Source of the DNA: Hymenobacter oligotrophus
GTDB lineage: Bacteria > Bacteroidota > Bacteroidia > Cytophagales > Hymenobacteraceae
Length of the DNA: 64,000 nt
Direction: 5' to 3'
Assembly: GCF_003574965.1 (NCBI RefSeq)
Contig: NZ_CP032317.1
Location: forward strand, 1,488,001 to 1,552,000
Within the stretch, counting starts at the first letter, position 1. Every line of letters begins with the position of its first letter. The position numbers and the translations under genes are program-made. Positions 56,869 to 64,000 of the stretch are shown in pieces. The notes below the pieces were generated by a model that worked only from the letters and a program-made list of their open reading frames with translations, made no database searches and was not told where the DNA came from.

Positions 56869-58217
56869 TGAGCACTTCCCTTAACAACGGCGCGGCGCCC
56901 GGGCCTAGCAACGCGCAGCCGTTGGTGTCGCTGCCTACTACCAAGGTGGCGCGGGCGGCCCGCTTTGCCAAAACCGGCCTGAAAGTAGGCGCCAACTACG
57001 TGAAGCACTACGCCAAGCGCGCAGCCGGTGCCGAGGTCAGCCAAGACGACCTACATGCCGCCAACGCGGCCGAGCTCTACGGCGCGCTCAGCCAAATGAA
57101 AGGCTCGGTGCTGAAAGTGGCGCAAATGCTGGCCATGGAAAAAAACATCTTGCCCACGGCCTACGCCGAGCAGTTTGCCCAGGCTCAATACCAAACGCCG
57201 CCGCTCTCGGGCCCGCTGGTAACCAAAGCCTTCCGCGACGCCTTCGGCAAGTCGCCCTACGAGTTGTTCGATGCGTTTGAGCCCACGGCCCGACAGGCTG
57301 CCAGCATCGGGCAGGTGCACTTTGCGCGCTTGGGTGATAAAGAACTGGCCGTGAAGGTGCAGTACCCCGGCGTGGCCGCCAGCATCAAATCCGACCTAGG
57401 GCTGGTGAAGCCCGTGGCCCTGCGCATTTTGGGCCTCGACGAAGCCCAGGTGCGTCCTTACCTGGAGGAGGTGGAAACGCGCCTGCTCGAAGAAACCGAT
57501 TACGCCCTCGAGCTACGGCGTGGGCAAGCCATTGCCGAGCGCTGCGCCCACTTGCCCCACCTCGAGTTTCCGCGCTACTACCCCGAGCTGTCGGCCGCCC
57601 GTATTCTGACGATGGATTGGCTGCCGGGCCAGCACTTGCGCGAGTTTCTGGCAACCCAGCCCAGCCAGGCCGTGCGCAACCAACTGGGCCAGGCCCTGTG
57701 GGATTTCTATATGTTTCAGCTGAATGAGTTGCGGCAGGTACACGCCGATCCGCACCCCGGCAACTTCCTGCTTCGCCCCGACGAGGGCGGCACCGTGGGC
57801 GTGCTCGATTTTGGCTGCGTGAAGGAAATACCCGCCGAGGTGCACGCCATTTTCACGGCCTTGCTCGCGCCCGAAACCCTCGCCGACGAAGCCCGCCTGC
57901 TGGGTTTGCTTGAAGACGCCGGTGTGCTGCGCCCGTCTGACCCCGCTGCCCGGCGCGAGTTGTACCTGCGCACCCTGCACGACTCGCTGGCGCTGGTAGG
58001 CCAGCCGTTTCGTCAACCCACGTTCGATTTTGGCAACCCGGCTTTTCTGGAGTCACTTTACGCCCTCGGCGACGAGTTGCTGCAGAAGCCCGAACTGCGC
58101 CAGGAGCGCGAACCGCGTGGTTCCGAACACTTTATTTACCTAAATCGCACCTACGTGGGCCTGTACGCGCTGCTCACCGAGCTAGGCGCTTTTGTGCGTA
58201 CCGTGCCGGCTGCCTAG
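56868..58217 (+). CDS. AarF/UbiB-family (ABC1) atypical kinase
   Basis: The 449-residue protein has the ABC1 features: a KxGQ-like motif reading KVAQ at residues 83-86 (Gly to Ala), QVHFARLGDKELAVKVQYPGV (about 145-165), LTMDWLPGQHLREFL (about 250), HADPHPGNFLLRP (about 295) and VLDFGC (about 313). UbiB and COQ8 relatives support quinone synthesis or lipid homeostasis as ATP-dependent enzymes. The upstream TetR gene overlaps it by one base. It is not clearly membrane-bound. Confidence 0.88.
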   Translation: MSTSLNNGAAPGPSNAQPLVSLPTTKVARAARFAKTGLKVGANYVKHYAKRAAGAEVSQDDLHAANAAELYGALSQMKGSVLKVAQMLAMEKNILPTAYAEQFAQAQYQTPPLSGPLVTKAFRDAFGKSPYELFDAFEPTARQAASIGQVHFARLGDKELAVKVQYPGVAASIKSDLGLVKPVALRILGLDEAQVRPYLEEVETRLLEETDYALELRRGQAIAERCAHLPHLEFPRYYPELSAARILTMDWLPGQHLREFLATQPSQAVRNQLGQALWDFYMFQLNELRQVHADPHPGNFLLRPDEGGTVGVLDFGCVKEIPAEVHAIFTALLAPETLADEARLLGLLEDAGVLRPSDPAARRELYLRTLHDSLALVGQPFRQPTFDFGNPAFLESLYALGDELLQKPELRQEREPRGSEHFIYLNRTYVGLYALLTELGAFVRTVPAA

Positions 58218-58284
58218 GTGTGGTTTGCGGCTGCGCTGCTGGGCACCCAAAACCAGCAGCCGTTTTGGTGGTTAATTGCGGCCC

Positions 58285-58824
58285 ATGAACCTGCAAGACG
58301 AGCTGCTGCGCGAGCATTCGCGTTTGCACTACCAACGCCTCACCGCTTACATCGGAGCCGATGAAACCCGCTTTGCCGCGCTCATGCGCCTGCTTTTTGC
58401 GGGCCCCCGGCGCCTAACCCAAATGGCGGCGGGCCTGCTCGGCCACTGCGCCGAAGCTCAGCCCCACCTGCTCGCCACTTATTTACAGGAGCTTCTGCCG
58501 TTTTGCCAATTGCCCAACCAGCCCGATGCCGTGCTCCGCAACACCATGCGGGCCCTGCAGTTTGCCGACGTACCGGCCGATGTGCAGGCGCAAGCATTCG
58601 ATTCATGCCTGGCCGCCCTTGGCAACCCGACCACACCCGTAGCCACCCAAACGTTTGCGCTGTCGGCGGCTACGCGGCTCTGCGAGCAGCACCCCGCGCT
58701 AGCCGAGGAGCTGCTGTGGGCCCTCGAGCCCTTGTTGCCGCAAGCGCGCAGCGCTTTGCGGAGCCGGGCCCAAAAGGAGCTGCCCAAACTGCGTCGGCTC
58801 CGCTTGGCCCACCGCACCGTATGA
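58285..58824 (+). CDS. helical-repeat protein of unknown function
   Basis: A 179-residue, leucine- and alanine-rich helical protein (MNLQDELLREHSRLHYQRLTAYIG). Segments such as LPNQPDAVLRNTMRALQFADVPADVQAQAFDSCLAAL resemble HEAT-type repeats. No named family. It lies 67 bases after the AarF gene and before the dienelactone hydrolase, in the same direction. Confidence 0.65.
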   Translation: MNLQDELLREHSRLHYQRLTAYIGADETRFAALMRLLFAGPRRLTQMAAGLLGHCAEAQPHLLATYLQELLPFCQLPNQPDAVLRNTMRALQFADVPADVQAQAFDSCLAALGNPTTPVATQTFALSAATRLCEQHPALAEELLWALEPLLPQARSALRSRAQKELPKLRRLRLAHRTV

Positions 58825-58861
58825 TTTCCGTGCAAGCCAACCTCATAACCATCCGCAACCC

Positions 58862-59728
58862 ATGAAATACCTCTTCGCTTTTCTGGCAGCCTGGCTGCTA
58901 AGCGCGGCTGCCCTGCGGGCCCAACAATCGGCCCCGTGCTGCGTTAAGCCCGCGCCCGATGCCATGCTGGCTTTTGCGCAACTAGCCGCCGACCCGGCCT
59001 TCGTGAGCGGGCACGACGCGCCCCTGCCCTTCGACTACACCCCGCAGGCCGCGGGCCAAACCATCAGCTTCGCCACCCCCGACAGCAGCACCGCTTACGG
59101 CTACGAGGTAAAACCCGCGCAACCCAACGGCAAATTTTTGTTTGTGATACACGAGTGGTGGGGCCTGAACGACTACATCAAGCGCGAAACCGACCGTTTG
59201 GCCGCGGCTATGCCCGGCGTTACGGTGCTGGCCATCGACCTGTACGACGGGAAGTTAGCTACCACCGCCCCCGAAGCCAGCCGCCTTGTGCAAACCGTTG
59301 ACAAAACCCGGGCGCAGAACATCGTTCGGGGGGCGCTACAACACGCCGGGCCCAAAGCGCCAGTGGCCACTCTGGGTTGGTGCTTCGGCGGTGGGTGGTC
59401 GTTGCAGGCGGCTATGCTGGCCGGCAAGCAGGCCGCGGGCTGTGTGATTTACTACGGCATGCCCGAGAAGGACGTGGCCAAGCTGAGAACCTTGAACACT
59501 GACGTGCTGGGCATCTTCGCCACGCAAGATCAAAGCATCAGCCCCGCCGTGGTAAAGCAGTTTCAGGCCGATATGAAGCAAGCCGGCAAACAGCTAACCG
59601 TGCACAATTTTGAGGCCGCCCACGCCTTTGCCAACCCCAGCAACCCCAAGTACGACGCCGCCGCGGCCACCAAGGCCAATACCCTGGCCCTCGGCTACCT
59701 CAAAAAGCAACTCAAGCTCAAAGGCTAG
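58862..59728 (+). CDS. exported dienelactone-hydrolase-family protein
   Basis: A 288-residue alpha/beta hydrolase with a signal peptide (MKYLFAFLAAWLLSAAALRAQ) that few family members have. The catalytic triad is readable as Cys174 (GWCFGGG), Asp223 (ATQDQSI) and His254 (AAHAFANP), and HEWWGLNDYIKRETDRLA is family-typical. The native substrate in the periplasm is unknown; dienelactone need not be it. The start follows 37 bases after the upstream gene. Confidence 0.88.
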   Translation: MKYLFAFLAAWLLSAAALRAQQSAPCCVKPAPDAMLAFAQLAADPAFVSGHDAPLPFDYTPQAAGQTISFATPDSSTAYGYEVKPAQPNGKFLFVIHEWWGLNDYIKRETDRLAAAMPGVTVLAIDLYDGKLATTAPEASRLVQTVDKTRAQNIVRGALQHAGPKAPVATLGWCFGGGWSLQAAMLAGKQAAGCVIYYGMPEKDVAKLRTLNTDVLGIFATQDQSISPAVVKQFQADMKQAGKQLTVHNFEAAHAFANPSNPKYDAAAATKANTLALGYLKKQLKLKG

Positions 59729-59849
59729 GCTAGGTGCTTTTGCAAGTGAGCCGCCGAGCCACCGCTTCCCTAGGTTGCGGTGGCTTTTTCTTGCGCAAGG
59801 GGTTGTTCTTCCGCTATATTCCCTCATCAACCACTCCACCAACACCGCT

Positions 59850-60326
59850 ATGCCCACTGCCACCCTCTCGTTGTTGCTGCACGAGTACGGCGAAAGCCAC
59901 CAGAACCCCACCAACAAACTGGTGCACTGGGTTTGCGTGCCGCTGATTATGTTTTCGCTGCTGGGTTTGCTGTGGTCGGTGCCGGTGCCGGAGGCGGTGC
60001 AGCGCATCAGCCCGTGGCTCAATTGGGCCACGTTGGTAATGGCACTGGCCGTGGTTTACTACGTGCGCCTTTCGGTTCCGCTGGCCCTAGGTATGGTGCT
60101 GGTAAGCACGGCCATGGCGCTGGCGCTGCGCGCCGTGGAGGCCCAAGCCCCGCTCCCGCTGTGGGCCGTGTGCCTGATCGTGTTTGTGCTGGCCTGGGTT
60201 GGTCAGTTTTGGGGCCACAAGGTGGAGGGCAAAAAGCCGAGCTTCCTGAAGGATGTGCAATTTCTGCTGATCGGGCCGTTGTGGCTGCTGCACTTTGTGT
60301 ACCGCCGGTTGGGCTGGGCCTACTGA
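59850..60326 (+). CDS. Mpo1/DUF962-like membrane protein
   Basis: A 158-residue protein with four hydrophobic segments and the starts LHEYGESHQNPTNKLVHWVCVPLIMFSLL. The histidines HEYGESH, HWVC and FWGHKVEGKKPSFLKD are typical of the DUF962/Mpo1 family, in which the yeast protein is a dioxygenase that acts on 2-hydroxy fatty acids. Function in bacteria is inferred. The ATG at 59850 is sound. Confidence 0.88.
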   Translation: MPTATLSLLLHEYGESHQNPTNKLVHWVCVPLIMFSLLGLLWSVPVPEAVQRISPWLNWATLVMALAVVYYVRLSVPLALGMVLVSTAMALALRAVEAQAPLPLWAVCLIVFVLAWVGQFWGHKVEGKKPSFLKDVQFLLIGPLWLLHFVYRRLGWAY

Positions 60327-60369
60327 TGAGCTAACCCGCTGATTTTATTGCTGATTGCTTGGCTTGAGC

Positions 60370-60415
60370 GCGCCCCGCCCCTGGTTCTGCTCCGAATCAG
60401 CAGCGGGGCGCTTTT
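60370..60415 (+). terminator. stem-loop after the Mpo1-like gene
   Basis: GCGCCCCGC and GCGGGGCGC pair over 9 bp, followed by TTTT. Confidence 0.7.
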
Positions 60416-60557
60416 GGGTCTGCAATGCCCGACAGGGCAGTAATGGTGCGTTCTGGCTTGCCCTGATAAATTCAATTAAATATTAATTTAAGCTTACATA
60501 ACACGCGCTGGGTACGTACTTTTTGGTCTTATTGTCAAAAGAGTTTTCCCCCAATTT

Positions 60558-63500
60558 ATGCTACCAGCGTTACGCTTTTTGCAGCAGTGGCTTACGGTGG
60601 GGTTGTTGGCTGCTTTGCCAGTGGCCGCAACCCTAGGTCAGGCAGCTCCCCGCACCACCGATCCGGCCAAGGCAAACCCCGAGTACAACGCCCGCAAGCG
60701 GCAGTTGGCCGAGCTGCTGCGCGGCAAATACCCACCACCGGCCGCCGCTCGGGCTACCCCGCGGCCCGGTGCGCAAAGCCGCACCGCGGCAAGCCTGCCT
60801 CCCTGCGCCGAGCCCTTCGACGCTGCCAACCCCGCAGGATGGACGCAGGTGGAGCGCGGCGACGACCCCTCGCTGGGGCCCATCGCGCTGGGTTTTGGGT
60901 TTCAGTATTTCGGCACCACCTACACCCAGGTGTACATCAACACCAACGGCAATATCACCTTCAACAGGGCCTATCCGGCGTTCAGCTCGTCGGGCTTGCC
61001 CATTCGTGAGTCCGGCGACGAGGACATAGCCATGCTGGCGCCGTTTTGGGCCGATGTGGACACCCAGAACGATAACGGCGGCGCTGTTTGGTACCGGCTT
61101 TTCCCCGACCGCCTGGTAGTTACCTACGACCGCGTTGGCTACTACCTCGAGCAGGCCGATAAACTGAACACCTTTCAGGTTATCATCCGGGCCAACACGG
61201 CACCGGGGTTTGCCGGCGACGACGTGACCTTTGCCTACGGCGACATGCAGTGGACCACGGCCATCAGCTCCGGGGGTTCGGGTGGTTTTGGCGGCCAATT
61301 GGGTGCCGTGGTGGGCGGCAACGTGGGCGACCAGCAAAATTTCTTCGAGTTCGGTAGGTTCAACCAGCCGGGCAGCGCCCCACCCAATATGCCCGCGCCC
61401 AACTCGCCCGGCGGCATCGATTGGCTCGACAACCAATGCATTGGCTTTCAGGTGCGCAGCCGCAACAACCCGCCCGCGGCTGTGGGCCTGGCACAGAGTA
61501 CTACTTTTATGCTTAACCAAGGCGAAACCCGCAGCCTGACGGCGCAATTCTTTGGCTCGGAAGGCAACCAAAACGTAACCGTTACGCCTAGCCTGGGCGG
61601 CCTGTGCAACGCCACGGCCAACCTGGCCAACAACGATTCGCCCCACCCCACGCTCAACTTCAGCGTAACGGGCGCGGCCTGCAACGTTGGGAGCAACACG
61701 GTTTCGTTTCGGGTGCAAGACAACGGCACGCCCGCCCAAACGCAAACCTACACCGTTACGGTGGTGGTGAGCCCGGGCGCCAGCGCGGCCAGCGTATGGA
61801 CGGGCGCAGCCAGCACCGATTACAACGACCCGGCCAACTGGAGCAACAACCGCGTGCCCTCCGCCACCGACGACGTGAGCATACCATCCGGCGTGCCGCG
61901 CATGCCGCTGGTAAGCAGCACCGGCGCCGCTCGCAACCTGAGCATTGCCACGGGCGCCGCGCTTGGCGTGGCCGAGAGCGGCGCCTTAACCATTACCGGC
62001 AACCTTGCTAACAACGGTACCCTAGGTGGCTTGGGCACGCTGCTTGCCAATGGGCCGGCCGCGCAAACGCTATCCGGCAGCGGCAGTGTTAGCGTGGGCA
62101 GCCTCACGGTGGGCGCTGCCGGCGCGCAGTTAGCCGAGCCAGTTGCCATCAGCAAACTCCTGACCTTAACGGGCAACCTGGCGACGAACAACAACCTGAC
62201 GCTGCTTTCCTCGGCCAATGGTACGGCCACGGTGGTAAACCTTGGCGCAGCCGAAATAACGGGCAACGCCCGCGTTCAGCAGTACATCAGCGGCGCCCGA
62301 AACGGCGGTTTGGGTTACCGGCACCTAGCCTCGCCGGTGGCTGGCAGCAGCATTGCGGGTGTGCAGGCAAGCGGCCCGGCCGGTTTTGCGCCAGTGGTAA
62401 ACCCGGCCTACAACACCGCTCCCCAGCCGGGCAGTGTTATACCCTTTCCGAACCTGTTTTTCTACGAGCAGTCGCGGGTAACGGCCAGCGGCCGGGGCGC
62501 AGTGGCCGATTTCGACCTAGGCTGGGTTTCGCCGGGCAGCACCGCCGAATTGCTGGTGCCGGGCCAAGGGTACACCGCCAACATAGCCCCCAACCAAATT
62601 ATCAGCTTTGCAGGCCAGCCCAACAACGGCACCATTGCCCGCAACGACCTAGGACGCAACGCCGCACCCCAAGCTGGCTGGCATCTGCTCGGCAACCCCT
62701 ACCCCTCGCCCATCGACTGGAACCTTACCTACGCTGGCGCCACCAACCTCGAGAACACCGTGTACGTGTTCAAATCGAACGGTCCGTACTCGGGCAGTTA
62801 CGCGAGCTACGTGGCGGGCAGCGGGGTTTCCACCAACGGCGGCAGCAATATTCTGCCGGTGGCGCAAGGGTTTTTCGTGCGCACGAGCACACCGGGCGCA
62901 AATGGCAGCCTCACGTTTACCAACGCCGCGCGCGTTGCTGCGCCCTCCAATGCACCGCTCGAGCGCACCACCCATACACACGCGCTTGCCAAAATCAGCC
63001 TGAACGGTGCTGGCACCTCCGATCAGGTTGCGGTGTACTTCCGGGCCGGCGCCACGCCCGCGTTCGATTCGGCTTTTGATGCCCACAAGCTTTCGGCCGG
63101 TGGCAACATGCTGGCCATCGGCGACAACCCCAACGCGCTGCTTTCCATCAGTGGTTTGCCCTTGCTGGGCTCGGCTCCCGTGGCCGTGCCGCTGCTTACT
63201 TACCTAGGCGCGGCCGGCAACTTTACCCTGAAGGCCGACGAGTTATTGAACCTGCCCGCCGGAACTGCCGTGCACTTGCTCGATGCTGCCACCGGCGCTG
63301 TGGTCGACCTTCAGAAACAACCCACGTACGCCTTCGCTGCCGAAGCCGGCCTGGCCACCTCCCGCTTTAGCTTGCTTTTCACTCCGGCCCGTCCGCTTGC
63401 CACTGCAGGCCTAGGTGCACAGCTTGAGGCAGAGGTGTTTCCGAACCCAGCCCACGACCGACTTTGGATACGCTTGCCCGCGGGCAGCCAAATCGCAGAG

Positions 63501-63662
63501 GCCGTGCTTTTCAACTCTTTGGGACAAGCGGTGCAGCGTCAAACCATACCCGGTGGCCAAGAGCTGCGCGCCATGCCGCTCCAGCACCTAGCCCTTGGCA
63601 TATACACGCTCCACTTGCACCTAGGCCAAGCGGTAGTCGTCAAGCGCGTGGTCGTCAATTAG
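60558..63662 (+). CDS. nidogen-domain cell-surface protein with T9SS type A sorting domain
   Basis: A 1034-residue exported protein. The signal peptide is followed by a nidogen-like region (FGFQYFGTTYTQVYINTNGNITFNRAYPAF, ... DIAMLAPFWADVDT, about residues 110-165), several beta-rich, Ser/Thr/Gly/Asn-rich segments, and a C-terminal type IX sorting domain. The last ~75 residues contain VFPNPAHDRLWIRL and end in LGIYTLHLHLGQAVVVKRVVVN, typical of T9SS cargo. It is exported through the outer membrane and probably attached to the surface. Function might be adhesion. There is no obvious promoter. Confidence 0.9.
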   Translation: MLPALRFLQQWLTVGLLAALPVAATLGQAAPRTTDPAKANPEYNARKRQLAELLRGKYPPPAAARATPRPGAQSRTAASLPPCAEPFDAANPAGWTQVERGDDPSLGPIALGFGFQYFGTTYTQVYINTNGNITFNRAYPAFSSSGLPIRESGDEDIAMLAPFWADVDTQNDNGGAVWYRLFPDRLVVTYDRVGYYLEQADKLNTFQVIIRANTAPGFAGDDVTFAYGDMQWTTAISSGGSGGFGGQLGAVVGGNVGDQQNFFEFGRFNQPGSAPPNMPAPNSPGGIDWLDNQCIGFQVRSRNNPPAAVGLAQSTTFMLNQGETRSLTAQFFGSEGNQNVTVTPSLGGLCNATANLANNDSPHPTLNFSVTGAACNVGSNTVSFRVQDNGTPAQTQTYTVTVVVSPGASAASVWTGAASTDYNDPANWSNNRVPSATDDVSIPSGVPRMPLVSSTGAARNLSIATGAALGVAESGALTITGNLANNGTLGGLGTLLANGPAAQTLSGSGSVSVGSLTVGAAGAQLAEPVAISKLLTLTGNLATNNNLTLLSSANGTATVVNLGAAEITGNARVQQYISGARNGGLGYRHLASPVAGSSIAGVQASGPAGFAPVVNPAYNTAPQPGSVIPFPNLFFYEQSRVTASGRGAVADFDLGWVSPGSTAELLVPGQGYTANIAPNQIISFAGQPNNGTIARNDLGRNAAPQAGWHLLGNPYPSPIDWNLTYAGATNLENTVYVFKSNGPYSGSYASYVAGSGVSTNGGSNILPVAQGFFVRTSTPGANGSLTFTNAARVAAPSNAPLERTTHTHALAKISLNGAGTSDQVAVYFRAGATPAFDSAFDAHKLSAGGNMLAIGDNPNALLSISGLPLLGSAPVAVPLLTYLGAAGNFTLKADELLNLPAGTAVHLLDAATGAVVDLQKQPTYAFAAEAGLATSRFSLLFTPARPLATAGLGAQLEAEVFPNPAHDRLWIRLPAGSQIAEAVLFNSLGQAVQRQTIPGGQELRAMPLQHLALGIYTLHLHLGQAVVVKRVVVN

Positions 63663-63670
63663 TGGCCTCG

Positions 63671-63678
63671 TACATTTG
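63671..63678 (+). promoter_or_regulatory. promoter -7 element of the PID-CTERM-like gene
   Basis: TACATTTG matches TAnnTTTG and lies 31 bases before the ATG at 63710. Confidence 0.55.
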
Positions 63679-63709
63679 CCATTGTATACTTTTCTGAAGC
63701 CAATTTCCT

Positions 63710-63949
63710 ATGTACCGCCATTATGTTTCGGCCAGGCTCAAATCGCTTTTTATGCGCATTACAGTGCTTGCGCTGCTTGTGATGCTTGTGAATTCCGTTT
63801 CGGCACTGGCCCAGGGCCCTGGCACTGGCGGCCCAACCCCCAACATCCCCAATCCCCCTACCGAAATTCCGATCGACGGCGGGGTGTCGTTGCTTGTGGC
63901 TGCAGCTGGCGCACTCGGCATTCGGCAGCTAACCCGGCGCCGCCGCTAA
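63710..63949 (+). CDS. small exported protein with PID-CTERM-like C-terminal sorting signal
   Basis: A 79-residue protein (an ATG at 63752 is also possible). A signal peptide (RITVLALLVMLVNSVSALAQ) is followed by a Gly/Pro/Thr-rich linker (PGTGGPTPNIPNPP), the motif PIDGG, a hydrophobic helix (VSLLVAAAGALGI) and RRRR. This tripartite arrangement is that of exosortase-type sorting signals of Bacteroidota (PID-CTERM). The protein would be cleaved and fixed to the envelope. No exosortase lies in the window. The gene follows the T9SS cargo gene by 47 bases and has its own promoter element. Confidence 0.8.
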   Translation: MYRHYVSARLKSLFMRITVLALLVMLVNSVSALAQGPGTGGPTPNIPNPPTEIPIDGGVSLLVAAAGALGIRQLTRRRR

Positions 63950-63976
63950 GATTTTTAACGGACAAGTGCCCAAAAA

Positions 63977-64000
63977 GGCCCGCTGGCAGCGGGCCCTTTT
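63977..64000 (+). terminator. terminator after the PID-CTERM-like gene
   Basis: GGCCCGCT and AGCGGGCC pair over 8 bp around a GGC loop, followed by CTTTT at the window edge. Confidence 0.8.

Noticed and set aside
60633-61745. 370-codon open frame on the minus strand
   Set aside because: It lies inside the T9SS cargo gene; composition is that of an antisense shadow.

Overview
The window looks like a chromosomal segment of a Hymenobacter-type member of the Bacteroidota (Cytophagales). The evidence is a GC-rich composition with Bacteroidota protein types (GldA/GldF/GldG and GldC gliding proteins, a type IX secretion C-terminal domain, a PID-CTERM-like sorting tag, a TonB receptor with a carboxypeptidase-like N-terminal domain), several TAnnTTTG-type promoters, and few Shine-Dalgarno sequences. 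The genus is an inference; the phylum is well supported. Most genes are ordinary core genes, and I saw no tRNA, rRNA, prophage, CRISPR array or intact insertion sequence.

Layout. 1-2.6 kb (minus): a truncated GT2 glycosyltransferase, ftsE, a small conserved protein, fructose-6-phosphate aldolase, and the SRP RNA with a well-formed promoter. 2.6-6.8 kb: an outer-membrane protein, guaA, a secreted protein and a class I amidotransferase. 6.8-10.9 kb (minus): an iron-uptake cluster of TonB receptor, PepSY membrane protein and a small protein, behind a promoter with a Fur/DtxR-like palindrome. 11-14.7 kb: a TPR plus periplasmic-binding lipoprotein-like protein and a long isocitrate dehydrogenase. 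14.9-20.5 kb: a TetR, ABC, HlyD and TolC export operon whose ABC ATPase is degenerate. 20.6-24.6 kb: dgt, surrounded by AT-richer, partly broken genes and a decayed copy of the dgt 3' end. 24.7-30.2 kb: hemL, dcd, gldC, dnaN. 30.6-33.1 kb: a BLUF photoreceptor, a PAS-only sensor and a ribbon-helix-helix-like protein. 33.1-36.7 kb: gldA, gldF, gldG. 36.7-44.5 kb: short-chain dehydrogenases, mlaE-mlaF, a bifunctional-nuclease-domain protein and etfB-etfA. 44.5-49.9 kb: small proteins, a strongly disordered charged protein and outer-membrane proteins. 50-60.3 kb: pyruvate carboxylase, an SDR, a photolyase, a TetR-AarF pair, a dienelactone hydrolase and an Mpo1-like protein. 60.5-64 kb: a nidogen-domain T9SS cargo protein and a PID-CTERM-like small protein.

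The most unusual signals lie between genes. At least seven gaps, most of them inside probable operons, hold inverted repeats whose arms are built from degenerate 7-bp (occasionally 8-bp) units that fit a common NTKARNN pattern while each element keeps its own version of the unit. Three further inverted repeats have two different kinds of arms but share an internal core around GATAGTAA. In addition, the palindrome CCTAGG occurs about 88 times by eye, roughly four times a simple composition estimate, although CTAG is usually rare in bacterial DNA.
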